Of a stretch of DNA of 64,000 bases, positions 8,159 through 15,595 are shown piece by piece. The translations under genes were made by a program, and so were the position numbers. The notes beneath the pieces are model-generated. The model did no database searches. It was given only the letters and a program-made list of their open reading frames with translations, and was not told the origin of the DNA. The stretch is from Pseudescherichia sp031979925 (GTDB lineage Bacteria; Pseudomonadota; Gammaproteobacteria; Enterobacterales; Enterobacteriaceae), in the NCBI RefSeq assembly GCF_031979925.1, contig NZ_DALZFB010000003.1, positions 310,001 through 374,000 of the forward strand, in the 5' to 3' direction. Every line of letters starts with the position of its first letter. The first letter of the stretch is position 1.

Positions 8159-9358
8159 TTAACTGTACTGTCTGACCCGGGCAATCAGCTCATCAACGTT
8201 GTGGATGCGGTCGGCAATGACGATCAGCGCCTTGCCTAAATGAATGGCGTGGCGCAGGCACGCGTGGCGCATCTCTCCGTCGGCGATAGTGTCGATATCC
8301 GCCACGTGGGAGAGACCGACGCTGCGGCGGATCAGCTCCGTGCCGCAGAAGCCTATCGCATCGTGCCACACCTTCTGCAGGAACTGAGCGGCATAGCCCG
8401 GATGGGCCAGGGCTACATCGCGGGTTTTCTCCGTGGCCAGCGCGAGGAATGTCTCTGCGAAGGTGTTCCATAGCTCCTGAATATCGATCAGGCGCTGCTC
8501 GCGGGCGGCGGCGGCATCGCGGATACCCAGATGCCCCGGCAGGCCGCAGTAGTTGAGCAGCAGGTTGCCGATAGCGGTGCCGATGTCAAAGCCAATCGGC
8601 CCCACGTAACCAAACTCAGCGTCAATCGCCTTCAGGCTGCCTTCGGCCACGAAAATCGAGCCGCTGTGAATATCGCCATGTAGCAGCGCTTCGGCATGGG
8701 AGAGGAAGCGCTGTTTGAGTGCGGCGACCGCCAGCAGCAGGGCGGTATCGTCGCGCAGGGCGACCACGTCGGCCTCAATCGCCGCCGGGTAGCTGTTGCG
8801 CTCGTGAACGCGGTACGGATCGTCAAAGAAGAGGTCTTCAGTGATGCCGCACATCTCCGGGTTGATAAACTGCGCCACCTGGGCCTTTTTTTGCGCCGGG
8901 GTTAGATAAAAATCGCTGGTGTGAAAGAGAGTCTGGGCAAGGTACGTCGCCAGCTGGCGGGCGGCCTGCGGATAGTACGTGCCCTTGATCAGCTCCCCAC
9001 GCCAGATGCGGTGATCGGAGAGATCCTCCATCACCATTACCGACAGTTCAGGATCGAAGTGGTGGATCTTCACCGTGTGCGCCGGGCAGTGCTGATAGTG
9101 CTCTACCAGGGTCTGCGCCTCCAGCCGGGCACGATCCAGGGTCAGCGGCCAGGATTCGCCCACGCAGCGCACGTAGGGCAGGGCCTGCTTAACGACGATC
9201 CGGCTTACGCCCTCGGCGTCGAAAATTTTAAAGACCAGATTGAGGTTGCCGTCACCGACTTCACGCGCGTCAACCAGTTCGGATGCCTGCTCCAGACCAC
9301 CAAATTGCCGGGCATAGGCCACCGCGTCGGCGGCGTTGAAAGTTCGGTATTGCGACAT
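8159..9358 (-). CDS. mtnK: S-methyl-5-thioribose kinase
   Basis: 399 residues, the length of the Klebsiella enzyme, using the ATG at 9358 (start MSQYRTFNAAD); an in-frame ATG 72 nt upstream would add a stretch foreign to the family. It phosphorylates methylthioribose to methylthioribose-1-phosphate. The fold is choline-kinase/APH-like: the nucleotide loop is near 35-45, the catalytic-loop motif HGDIHSGS at 227-234 (Asp229 the likely base) and the metal motif DAEFG at 246-250. It is divergent from mtnA across a 105-bp region that holds tandem MetJ boxes. It is the entry step for methylthioribose taken up from outside. Confidence 0.95.
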   Translation of the reverse strand: MSQYRTFNAADAVAYARQFGGLEQASELVDAREVGDGNLNLVFKIFDAEGVSRIVVKQALPYVRCVGESWPLTLDRARLEAQTLVEHYQHCPAHTVKIHHFDPELSVMVMEDLSDHRIWRGELIKGTYYPQAARQLATYLAQTLFHTSDFYLTPAQKKAQVAQFINPEMCGITEDLFFDDPYRVHERNSYPAAIEADVVALRDDTALLLAVAALKQRFLSHAEALLHGDIHSGSIFVAEGSLKAIDAEFGYVGPIGFDIGTAIGNLLLNYCGLPGHLGIRDAAAAREQRLIDIQELWNTFAETFLALATEKTRDVALAHPGYAAQFLQKVWHDAIGFCGTELIRRSVGLSHVADIDTIADGEMRHACLRHAIHLGKALIVIADRIHNVDELIARVRQYS

Positions 9359-9395
9359 TGCCGTTATCCTCAATTTTCTGTTTATAAAGCCATTC

Positions 9396-9411
9396 AGACG
9401 TCTATACATCT
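9396..9411. promoter_or_regulatory. MetJ operator, tandem met boxes, between mtnK and mtnA
   Basis: A perfect MetJ box AGACGTCT (9396-9403) is followed without spacing by ATACATCT (5 of 8 to the consensus). Tandem 8-bp boxes are how MetJ binds. The pair sits in the 105-bp divergent region, so it could control both mtnK and mtnA in response to S-adenosylmethionine. Confidence 0.75.
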
Positions 9412-9463
9412 GTAATTCATCCTGACACAATACGATACATCAACGCAACAGGGATTTAACGCT

Positions 9464-10483
9464 ATGCAGCCACTTCAGACTACCAGTCTGCGCGTCACCG
9501 ATAATCAGCTCTTTATTCTCGATCAGCAGGCCCTGCCGCAGGAGAAACGCTGGCTGCCCGCCGACAGGGTAGAGACACTGGTAGGCCATATCCACGCTCT
9601 GCGAGTACGCGGCGCACCGCTGATTGGCCTCTCTGCCAGCCTGCTGCTGGCCCTGCTGGCCGAACGGGGCGAGAGCAAAACTTCCCTGGCCCAGGCGCTG
9701 GAGACGCTGCGGGCGGCGCGGCCAACGGCGGTGAATCTGATGAACAATCTCGACCGCATGAAGCAGGCGTTGGCGGAGGTGGATTTTGTCCCGGCATTGG
9801 TGGCTGAGGCCGAGCGGCTGATAGCGGAGGATAAGCAGCTCTGCGCTCGGATCGCCGAGGCGGGCAGCGCCCTGGTCGCCCCCGGCAGCCGCCTGCTTAC
9901 GCACTGCAATACCGGTGGACTGGCGACCGCTGGGGTGGGAACGGCGCTGGGGGTGATCTCCCAGGCCTTTACCGACGGCAAAGTGGCCAACGTTTGGGTA
10001 GGAGAGACGCGCCCGCTGTTGCAGGGTGGTCGCTTGACGGCATGGGAGCTGGCGGAGCTGGGCATTCCCTGCCAGCTGATCACCGACTCCATGGCGGCCA
10101 GCCTGATGGCGCAGGGGCAGGTGGATGCGGTGTGGGTCGGTGCGGATCGTATTGCGGCCAACGGCGACGTGGCGAATAAGATCGGCACCTACTCGCTGGC
10201 GGTGCTGGCCCGCTATCACGGAATTCCGTTTTACGTTGCGGCCCCCCAGACCACGCTGGATCCACTCTGCCCTAACGGGGAGGCGATCCCTATCGAGCAG
10301 CGCGCAGCCAGCGAAGTAACCGGCGTAGCGGGCAGCTTTGGGGCGGTGCAGTGGGCTCCGGAATCGACGCTGGTCTATAACCCAGCGTTTGACGTGACCC
10401 CCGCGGCGCTGATTAGCGGCTGGGTGCTGGATACCGGCGTCGTCACGCCGGACGAGGTAAGCGCTGGTATATTCAGAAAATAA
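9464..10483 (+). CDS. mtnA: S-methyl-5-thioribose-1-phosphate isomerase
   Basis: 339 residues, close to the usual 340-350. It isomerises methylthioribose-1-phosphate to methylthioribulose-1-phosphate. Members are related to eIF2B subunits. The RVRGAPLIG motif (47-55), catalytic Cys148 in THCNTGG and Asp228 in VGADRIAANGDVANKIGTY are visible. AGGG lies upstream of the ATG at 9464. Divergent from mtnK under the shared met boxes. A REP element follows the stop, then the convergent mtnDCB operon. Confidence 0.95.
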   Translation: MQPLQTTSLRVTDNQLFILDQQALPQEKRWLPADRVETLVGHIHALRVRGAPLIGLSASLLLALLAERGESKTSLAQALETLRAARPTAVNLMNNLDRMKQALAEVDFVPALVAEAERLIAEDKQLCARIAEAGSALVAPGSRLLTHCNTGGLATAGVGTALGVISQAFTDGKVANVWVGETRPLLQGGRLTAWELAELGIPCQLITDSMAASLMAQGQVDAVWVGADRIAANGDVANKIGTYSLAVLARYHGIPFYVAAPQTTLDPLCPNGEAIPIEQRAASEVTGVAGSFGAVQWAPESTLVYNPAFDVTPAALISGWVLDTGVVTPDEVSAGIFRK

Positions 10484-10488
10484 ATAAC

Positions 10489-10518
10489 GCCGGGTGGCGC
10501 TGCGCTTACCCGGCCTAC
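10489..10518 (+). repeat. REP element
   Basis: REP-type palindrome (GCCGGGTGGCGCT ... TTACCCGGCCTAC) immediately after mtnA, between convergent mtnA and mtnD. Confidence 0.8.
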
Positions 10519-10539
10519 GTTTTACCTGGCCTCTGTTTT

Positions 10540-11082
10540 TTATGCCAGGCGCGGATAGCCGCCGGCGATGGCGTCGCCGGTAAACTGCGCAACCCATCCC
10601 TCCGGATTGTCGAAAATCCGGATGGCGGTAAAGTTCGGCTCGGACCCCATATCAAACCAGTGTGGCGTACCGGCCGGAACCGAGATGAGATCGTTCTTCT
10701 CGCACAGCACCTGGTAGACTTCATCACCAATATGCAGACAGAACAGGCCCGCCCCCTCGACAAAAAAGCGCACTTCGTCTTCGCCATGGGTGTGCTCGTT
10801 AAGAAACTTCTCCCGCAGCGCCTGCTTGTTGGGGTTATCGGCGCGCAGGCTAATCACATCCCAGCTCTGGTAGCCCTTTTCGGCTACCAGCTTATCAATG
10901 GCGTGCTGGTAGGCATCAATTACCGTTTCCGGAGCCGGATCGCGGCCTAAGTCACGGTCGGCCTGCCAGCGCTCAAAGCGCACGCCGCGAGCGTTCAGTT
11001 TATCGGCAATGGCGGCGGCGTCGGTGCTGTGCCACGTAGGCTGGCTGGCTTCTTTATCAGAATAAATCGTTAACGCGCTCAT
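10540..11082 (-). CDS. mtnD: Acireductone dioxygenase
   Basis: 180 residues, a cupin metal enzyme of methionine salvage. The metal ligands are visible as His97, His99 and Glu103 in HTHGEDE, with His141 in the TPHWFD segment. In Klebsiella the Fe form yields the 2-oxo acid precursor of methionine and formate, while the Ni form yields methylthiopropionate, formate and CO. The ATG overlaps the mtnC stop by 4 nt (ATGA), so it is translated as the last gene of mtnB-mtnC-mtnD. Confidence 0.95.
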   Translation of the reverse strand: MSALTIYSDKEASQPTWHSTDAAAIADKLNARGVRFERWQADRDLGRDPAPETVIDAYQHAIDKLVAEKGYQSWDVISLRADNPNKQALREKFLNEHTHGEDEVRFFVEGAGLFCLHIGDEVYQVLCEKNDLISVPAGTPHWFDMGSEPNFTAIRIFDNPEGWVAQFTGDAIAGGYPRLA

Positions 11083-11768
11083 GAGGGGATCTGCTCCGGG
11101 TTGATATCGTTAAAACTGTGCACCTGGTGATGCTGGCTGGCGGCGTCATCATCGCCACGGATCAGCTGCACGGTACGCAGACCGGCCTCCGCGGCGGCAT
11201 CCAGCTCCTGGTGGATATCCGACAGGAAGAGGATCGACACCGGCGGCAGGGCCAGCTGCTCGGCAATGTTGCTATAGGAGCGCGCTTCACGCTTGGCACC
11301 TATGCGGGTATCAAAGTAGCCGCTAAACAGATGAGTAATATCACCTTCGTCGCTGTAGCCAAATAACAGTTTTTGCGCCGCCACGGAGCCAGAGGAATAA
11401 ACATAGAGATCAATCCCTTGTGCCTTCCACCTCTCCAGCGCGGGCAATACGTCAGGGTAGAGATGGCCCGTAAAGTCGCCGTTGACGTAGCCGTCGTGCC
11501 AGATAATTCCCTGCAATGCCTTCAACGCCGTCGACTTACGGTCCTCATCCATAAAGCTGAACAGCGTCGCAACCAACTCGGCGGTGGCTGCATCCGGTCG
11601 GGCAATCTCATCCCGCAGGTTATCGAGAATCGATTTTACCGGCTCGGCATACTGCTGGGCGGTGACGAACGCCTCCAGCCGCTCGCGGGCGTAAGGAAAC
11701 AGTACATCGTGCACGAAGCGGATATCGCTGGTGGTGCCTTCAATATCGGTAACTATGGCGCGGATCAT
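11079..11768 (-). CDS. mtnC: Enolase-phosphatase E1
   Basis: 229 residues from the ATG at 11768, giving MIRAIVTDIEGTT, the usual N-terminus; a second ATG directly upstream (11771) is possible but sits closer to the GGAG. A bifunctional HAD-superfamily enzyme: it enolises 2,3-diketo-5-methylthiopentyl-1-phosphate and removes the phosphate to give acireductone. HAD motif I reads DIEGTT instead of DxDxT, as expected for this family; motif II is YSSGS and motif III is FLSDIHQELDAA. The start overlaps the mtnB stop. Confidence 0.93.
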   Translation of the reverse strand: MIRAIVTDIEGTTSDIRFVHDVLFPYARERLEAFVTAQQYAEPVKSILDNLRDEIARPDAATAELVATLFSFMDEDRKSTALKALQGIIWHDGYVNGDFTGHLYPDVLPALERWKAQGIDLYVYSSGSVAAQKLLFGYSDEGDITHLFSGYFDTRIGAKREARSYSNIAEQLALPPVSILFLSDIHQELDAAAEAGLRTVQLIRGDDDAASQHHQVHSFNDINPEQIPS

Positions 11769-12379
11769 CATCTCTCCAGCAGTCGGCGCTGCATTTCACA
11801 CTCAAATAAAAACTCCAGCCCCTCAAGGTGGCGGCGGGCTTCCGCTACGCTGCGTCCCCAGCAGGTCAGGCCATGGCCGCGCAGCAGGAAGCCGTAGCTC
11901 AGCGGGGTCTCGCGAGCATAAGCCTCAATGCGTTGGGCAAGGGCCGGAATATCCTGGTCGTTATCAAACAGGGCAATAGAGACCGTATCGAGGTGGCTGG
12001 TCTGCCCGCTCAGGGATTTTTGCATCTCGTAGCCTTGCAGGCGCAGTACCGCAGATTGCTCGATACGCGACAGCACCGTGGCATTTACGGTATGTACATG
12101 CAGCACGGCGTTAGCCTCCGGATAGAGGCGATAGATTAGCGTATGCAGGCCGGTCTCTGCGGAGGGTTTCCGTCCGGATGGGGCGCGATCGGTGGCGATC
12201 TCTACCTGTAAAAAGTCATCCACCGTCAGGCTGCCCTTATCTTTGCCGGACTCGCTGAGCCAGCACCAGTCGGCGTTTTCACGCACCGACATATTGCCGC
12301 CGGTGGCCGGTGCCCAGCCTTTAGCCCCTAGCCAGTGGCAGGCCTCAACCAGCGCCGGGAGTTGCAGAGGATATGTCAT
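11768..12379 (-). CDS. mtnB: Methylthioribulose-1-phosphate dehydratase
   Basis: 203 residues from the ATG at 12379, chosen because it gives the family N-terminus and has AGGAG 5 nt upstream; an ORF start 69 nt earlier would run through the met boxes. A class II aldolase-fold zinc enzyme that dehydrates methylthioribulose-1-phosphate. Zinc ligands His94 and His96 (LHVHTVNAT) and His169 (RGHGLT), with Glu75 near the active site, can be seen. First gene of the mtnBCD operon, divergent from mtnE with a MetJ site between. Confidence 0.94.
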   Translation of the reverse strand: MTYPLQLPALVEACHWLGAKGWAPATGGNMSVRENADWCWLSESGKDKGSLTVDDFLQVEIATDRAPSGRKPSAETGLHTLIYRLYPEANAVLHVHTVNATVLSRIEQSAVLRLQGYEMQKSLSGQTSHLDTVSIALFDNDQDIPALAQRIEAYARETPLSYGFLLRGHGLTCWGRSVAEARRHLEGLEFLFECEMQRRLLER

Positions 12380-12422
12380 AACGCTCCTGAATAGTGTGAG
12401 CAGAGGAATAACATTATTGTTT

Positions 12423-12438
12423 AGACGTCTAAGCGTCT
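12423..12438. promoter_or_regulatory. MetJ operator, tandem met boxes, between mtnB and mtnE
   Basis: A perfect box AGACGTCT (12423-12430) is followed directly by AAGCGTCT (6 of 8). It lies just upstream of the mtnE promoter hexamers and about 45 bp upstream of the mtnB start, so it can control both. Confidence 0.78.
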
Positions 12439-12441
12439 TGA

Positions 12442-12469
12442 TTGCCAAATACTAACATCGTGATATAGT
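12442..12469 (+). promoter_or_regulatory. Sigma-70 promoter of mtnE
   Basis: A -35 hexamer TTGCCA (12442-12447) and a -10 hexamer TATAGT (12464-12469), each 5 of 6 to consensus, are separated by 16 bp. The met boxes adjoin the -35 on its upstream side. Confidence 0.6.
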
Positions 12470-12505
12470 GGCAGCAACATCAGTATTACACGCAGGCAGG
12501 CATTC

Positions 12506-13666
12506 ATGAGCAATAACACACTGATCCCGCAGAGTAAACTTCCCAATCTTGGCACCACCATCTTTACCCAGATGAGCGCGCTGGCGCAGGCGCATCAGGC
12601 GATTAATCTCTCCCAGGGTTTTCCTGACTATGATGGTCCGCGCTATCTGCAGGAGCGTTTGGCGTTTCACGTGGCTCAGGGGGCAAACCAGTATGCGCCA
12701 ATGACCGGCGTGCAGGCGCTACGGGAGGCCATTGCTGATAAAACCGCCGCCCTGTATGGCTACCAGCCGGATGCTAATAGCGACATTACCGTTACCGCCG
12801 GTGCCACCGAGGCGCTCTATGCCGCTATTACCGCGCTGGTGCGCAGCGGCGATGAGGTGATCTGCTTCGATCCAAGCTACGATAGCTACGCCCCTGCGGT
12901 TGAGCTGGCGGGCGGGATAGTAAAACGTATTGCATTACAGCCACCACACTTCCGTGTTGACTGGCAGGCCTTTGCCGCCCTGTTGAGCGACAAGACCCGG
13001 CTGGTTATTCTCAATACGCCGCATAACCCATCAGCGACGGTGTGGCAGCGTGAGGACTTCGCCGCGCTGTGGCAGGCCATTGCGGAGCGCGAAATCTATG
13101 TGCTGAGCGATGAAGTTTACGAGCACATCTGCTTTGATCCGGCAGGCCACGCCAGCGTACTCGCTCACCAGGAGCTGCGCCAGCGGGCGGTGGCCGTCTC
13201 ATCCTTTGGTAAAACCTACCATATGACCGGGTGGAAGGTGGGCTACTGCGTCGCGCCAGCGGCCATCAGCGCCGAGCTGCGTAAGGTGCATCAGTACCTG
13301 ACCTTTGCGGTTAACACCCCGGCGCAGCTGGCGCTGGCGGATATGCTGCGGGCAGAGCCGGAGCACTATCAGCAGCTTCCTGCATTCTACCAGGCGAAAC
13401 GCGATCTGCTGATTAATGCCCTGAGCCAGAGCCGGCTGGAGATCCTGCCCTGTGAAGGCACCTACTTCCTGCTGGTGGACTACAGCGCCATCTCCGATCT
13501 GGATGATGTTAGCTTCTGCCAGTGGCTCACCAAAGAAGTGGGGGTAGCGGCCATTCCGCTGTCGGTATTCTGCGCCGATCCCTTCCCGCATAAGCTTATT
13601 CGTCTCTGCTTTGCCAAACAGGAGGCGACGCTGCTGGCCGCTGCGGAGCGTCTCTCTAAGCTCTAA
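12506..13666 (+). CDS. mtnE: Methionine (KMTB) aminotransferase, YbdL/MtnE
   Basis: 386 residues, matching E. coli YbdL, a PLP-dependent class I aminotransferase that prefers methionine, histidine and phenylalanine. It closes the salvage route by transaminating 4-methylthio-2-oxobutyrate to methionine. Visible are NLSQGFPDY near the N-terminus, the NTPHNPSA substrate loop, the SDEVYEH aspartate, and SSFGKTYHMTGWKVGY with the PLP lysine. The ribosome site is weak (CAGG). It is transcribed away from mtnBCD, with ybdO convergent just after it (1 bp between stops). Confidence 0.93.
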   Translation: MSNNTLIPQSKLPNLGTTIFTQMSALAQAHQAINLSQGFPDYDGPRYLQERLAFHVAQGANQYAPMTGVQALREAIADKTAALYGYQPDANSDITVTAGATEALYAAITALVRSGDEVICFDPSYDSYAPAVELAGGIVKRIALQPPHFRVDWQAFAALLSDKTRLVILNTPHNPSATVWQREDFAALWQAIAEREIYVLSDEVYEHICFDPAGHASVLAHQELRQRAVAVSSFGKTYHMTGWKVGYCVAPAAISAELRKVHQYLTFAVNTPAQLALADMLRAEPEHYQQLPAFYQAKRDLLINALSQSRLEILPCEGTYFLLVDYSAISDLDDVSFCQWLTKEVGVAAIPLSVFCADPFPHKLIRLCFAKQEATLLAAAERLSKL

Positions 13667-13667
13667 T

Positions 13668-14573
13668 CTAACGATCCGCCAGCTTTATCGTATCGATCAG
13701 GCTGGCGAAGGCGCTGCCGTTTAGCGAGGCCCGGTTATAAAGCATAAATATATCTAATGTGGGCAGGGTGAGATCGACATCCACTATTTTTAAACGCATT
13801 ATCTTTTTATAGTGGTTAAAGGTAGACAGCGGCATAATCCCGATAAGTTCAGACTGGTTAATAATATTAATAATTGAGATGTATGAGTCGCTGCTGAAAA
13901 GAATATTGCGCTGTGGCAATAGCGCTGCAATTTCTCGTTGTAACGCCAGCGCCCCTTTTTCTGGCGTGCTGTAAGAGGTAAATCCTTCGGCCAGAACATC
14001 GCTCACGTTTACTTTTCCATCGAGGCGCGGGTGATCGGCACTGCATACCAGCACCAGCGGCTCGCAGGAGAGCTTTTCGCAGGCGATGGCAGGATTAGCG
14101 ATCGAAAAGAGAGAGATAATAAGATCGGCTTTGCGGTAGGTCAGTAGCTCTTCTGCCGACTGTGGGGTAATAAAGATATCATGATGCTCTATGGCATAGC
14201 TGGCCTGCCCGCGTAGGGTGGTGACCAGCGCCATGCTCCCTTCACTTATCAGCAGCTGCGGAGTGTAGATCACGAACTTTTTACTCAGCTCGTTGCTGTT
14301 CATCATATTGATGGTCTGCTCAAGCTGGTTAAGGTTCTCCTCGAGATGCATGTGCAGATTAATCGCCACCGTAGTGGGCGTTACGCCTTTCCCGCTACGG
14401 ACAAAGAGCGGATCGTCGAGATGGGCGCGCAGACGCTGCAAGGACTGGCTTACGGCAGAGGGGGTAATAAAAAGCGCCTTGGCTGCTTTACTGATGCTCT
14501 GATGCTGATAAATACACTCAAATATAAGCAGCAGATTAAGATCGAATTTTTTTAAATCGTAGAGGTTAGCCAT
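13668..14573 (-). CDS. ybdO: LysR-family transcriptional regulator YbdO
   Basis: 301 residues, the length of E. coli YbdO. The N-terminal winged helix-turn-helix is at about 8-66 (FDLNLLLIFECIYQ, SISKAAKALFITPSAVSQSLQRLR), followed by the usual LysR effector domain. Its targets are not evident from the sequence. It is convergent with mtnE. It is similar to ybeF in this window, including the DPLF(V/I)R-GxGVTPT segment, so the two are probably paralogues. Codons are more AT-rich than those of the neighbours. Confidence 0.85.
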   Translation of the reverse strand: MANLYDLKKFDLNLLLIFECIYQHQSISKAAKALFITPSAVSQSLQRLRAHLDDPLFVRSGKGVTPTTVAINLHMHLEENLNQLEQTINMMNSNELSKKFVIYTPQLLISEGSMALVTTLRGQASYAIEHHDIFITPQSAEELLTYRKADLIISLFSIANPAIACEKLSCEPLVLVCSADHPRLDGKVNVSDVLAEGFTSYSTPEKGALALQREIAALLPQRNILFSSDSYISIINIINQSELIGIMPLSTFNHYKKIMRLKIVDVDLTLPTLDIFMLYNRASLNGSAFASLIDTIKLADR

Positions 14574-14877
14574 TTTTATCTCGCCGTACTGCTGCTTATT
14601 AATAACGATCTCAGGACGGAAAGAAATATACCATGAAAAGACCAGTATTAAACGATGTGTCCTAAAGTGTACTCATAACGGCGCAACCTATCACAGCCAT
14701 AGGTCACACCTTACAGCCGCGCATTGCCCTTTAATCGGGGGAGTGATGTAATCCCCGACGCCATTACGGCTTTTACGTTGTTAGATATCGCTGATTGATT
14801 TGATAAAGCAAACGCATTAGCCGATGTCGTCAAAATTCGGTACCTTACATCTCATCGAAACCACGGAGGAAGTATAG
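14574..14877. other. Intergenic region ybdO-ahpC
   Basis: 304 bp without a gene; E. coli carries dsbG here. It holds an OxyR-type site (listed separately), a small hairpin with a 6-bp stem (TCGGGG / CCCCGA, 14735-14758), and the ahpC ribosome site GGAGGAAG. I could not choose the ahpC -10/-35 hexamers with confidence. Confidence 0.7.
14677..14713 (+). promoter_or_regulatory. Probable OxyR-binding site upstream of ahpC
   Basis: The core CTAT-N7-ATAG (14688-14702) is exactly the centre of the OxyR tetramer motif ATAGxTxxxAxCTAT-N7-ATAGxTxxxAxCTAT. The left half matches 7 of 10 fixed positions and the right half 8 of 10. It is about 165 bp before the ahpC start. ahpCF is a known OxyR target in enterobacteria. 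Confidence 0.7.
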
Positions 14878-15441
14878 ATGTCCTTAATCAATACCAAGAT
14901 CAAACCTTTTAAAAACCAGGCGTTCAAAAACGGTGAATTCATCGAAGTGACCGAGAAAGATACCGAAGGCCGCTGGAGCGTCTTCTTCTTCTATCCGGCT
15001 GACTTCACCTTCGTTTGCCCGACCGAGCTGGGCGACGTAGCCGATCACTACGATGAGTTGCAGAAACTGGGCGTGGACGTGTACTCCGTCTCCACCGACA
15101 CCCACTTCACCCACAAAGCGTGGCACAGCAGCTCTGAAACCATCGCTAAAATCAAATATGCGATGATCGGCGACCCGACTGGCGCACTGACCCGTAACTT
15201 CGAAAACATGCGTGAAGACGAAGGCCTGGCTGACCGTGGCACCTTCATCGTTGACCCGCAGGGTATCATTCAGGCGATCGAAGTGACTGCAGAAGGCATT
15301 GGCCGTGACGCATCTGACCTGCTGCGCAAAATCAAAGCGGCTCAGTACGTTGCTGCTCACCCAGGCGAAGTGTGCCCGGCTAAATGGAAAGAGGGTGAAG
15401 CGACTCTGGCTCCGTCTCTGGACCTGGTTGGCAAGATTTAA
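14878..15441 (+). CDS. ahpC: Alkyl hydroperoxide peroxidase AhpC (2-Cys peroxiredoxin)
   Basis: 187 residues, the full length of the E. coli protein and nearly identical by eye. It reduces H2O2, peroxynitrite and organic peroxides in the cytoplasm. The peroxidatic Cys47 lies in FTFVCPTE and the resolving Cys166 in GEVCPAKW. AhpF regenerates it. It has a strong GGAGGAAG ribosome site. A REP element and a terminator-like hairpin follow before ahpF, which would make AhpC more abundant than AhpF. OxyR control is likely from the upstream site. Confidence 0.98.
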   Translation: MSLINTKIKPFKNQAFKNGEFIEVTEKDTEGRWSVFFFYPADFTFVCPTELGDVADHYDELQKLGVDVYSVSTDTHFTHKAWHSSSETIAKIKYAMIGDPTGALTRNFENMREDEGLADRGTFIVDPQGIIQAIEVTAEGIGRDASDLLRKIKAAQYVAAHPGEVCPAKWKEGEATLAPSLDLVGKI

Positions 15442-15450
15442 GTCTGAAAA

Positions 15451-15481
15451 GCCCGGCGGCGCTGCGCTTGCACGGGCCTAC
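15451..15481 (+). repeat. REP element between ahpC and ahpF
   Basis: REP-like palindrome (GCCCGGCGGCGCTGCGC ... CGGGCCTAC) directly after the ahpC stop. Confidence 0.7.
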
Positions 15482-15486
15482 CTATC

Positions 15487-15511
15487 ACGGGTGCGCTATG
15501 CACCCGTTTTT
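15487..15511 (+). terminator. Terminator/attenuator between ahpC and ahpF
   Basis: A perfect 8-bp stem ACGGGTGC / GCACCCGT with a GCTAT loop is followed by five T residues counting the last stem base. It probably terminates part of the ahpC transcripts, with read-through giving ahpF. Confidence 0.8.
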
Positions 15512-15595
15512 CCCTAACAACATGATTCAAGTTGCATTCAGGCAGCCCTTTTGAGGCAGCTTGCATGATGATGTTTTTTACGCAGGAGATAATTC

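Noticed and set aside
9440..10597. A 385-codon minus-strand frame
   Set aside because: Antisense shadow of mtnA; it would also run over the met boxes' downstream region and the REP.
15524..15570. Repeated CAGGCAGC / GGCAGC words between ahpC and ahpF
   Set aside because: They hint at a weak imperfect palindrome, but pairing is broken and no known element fits.
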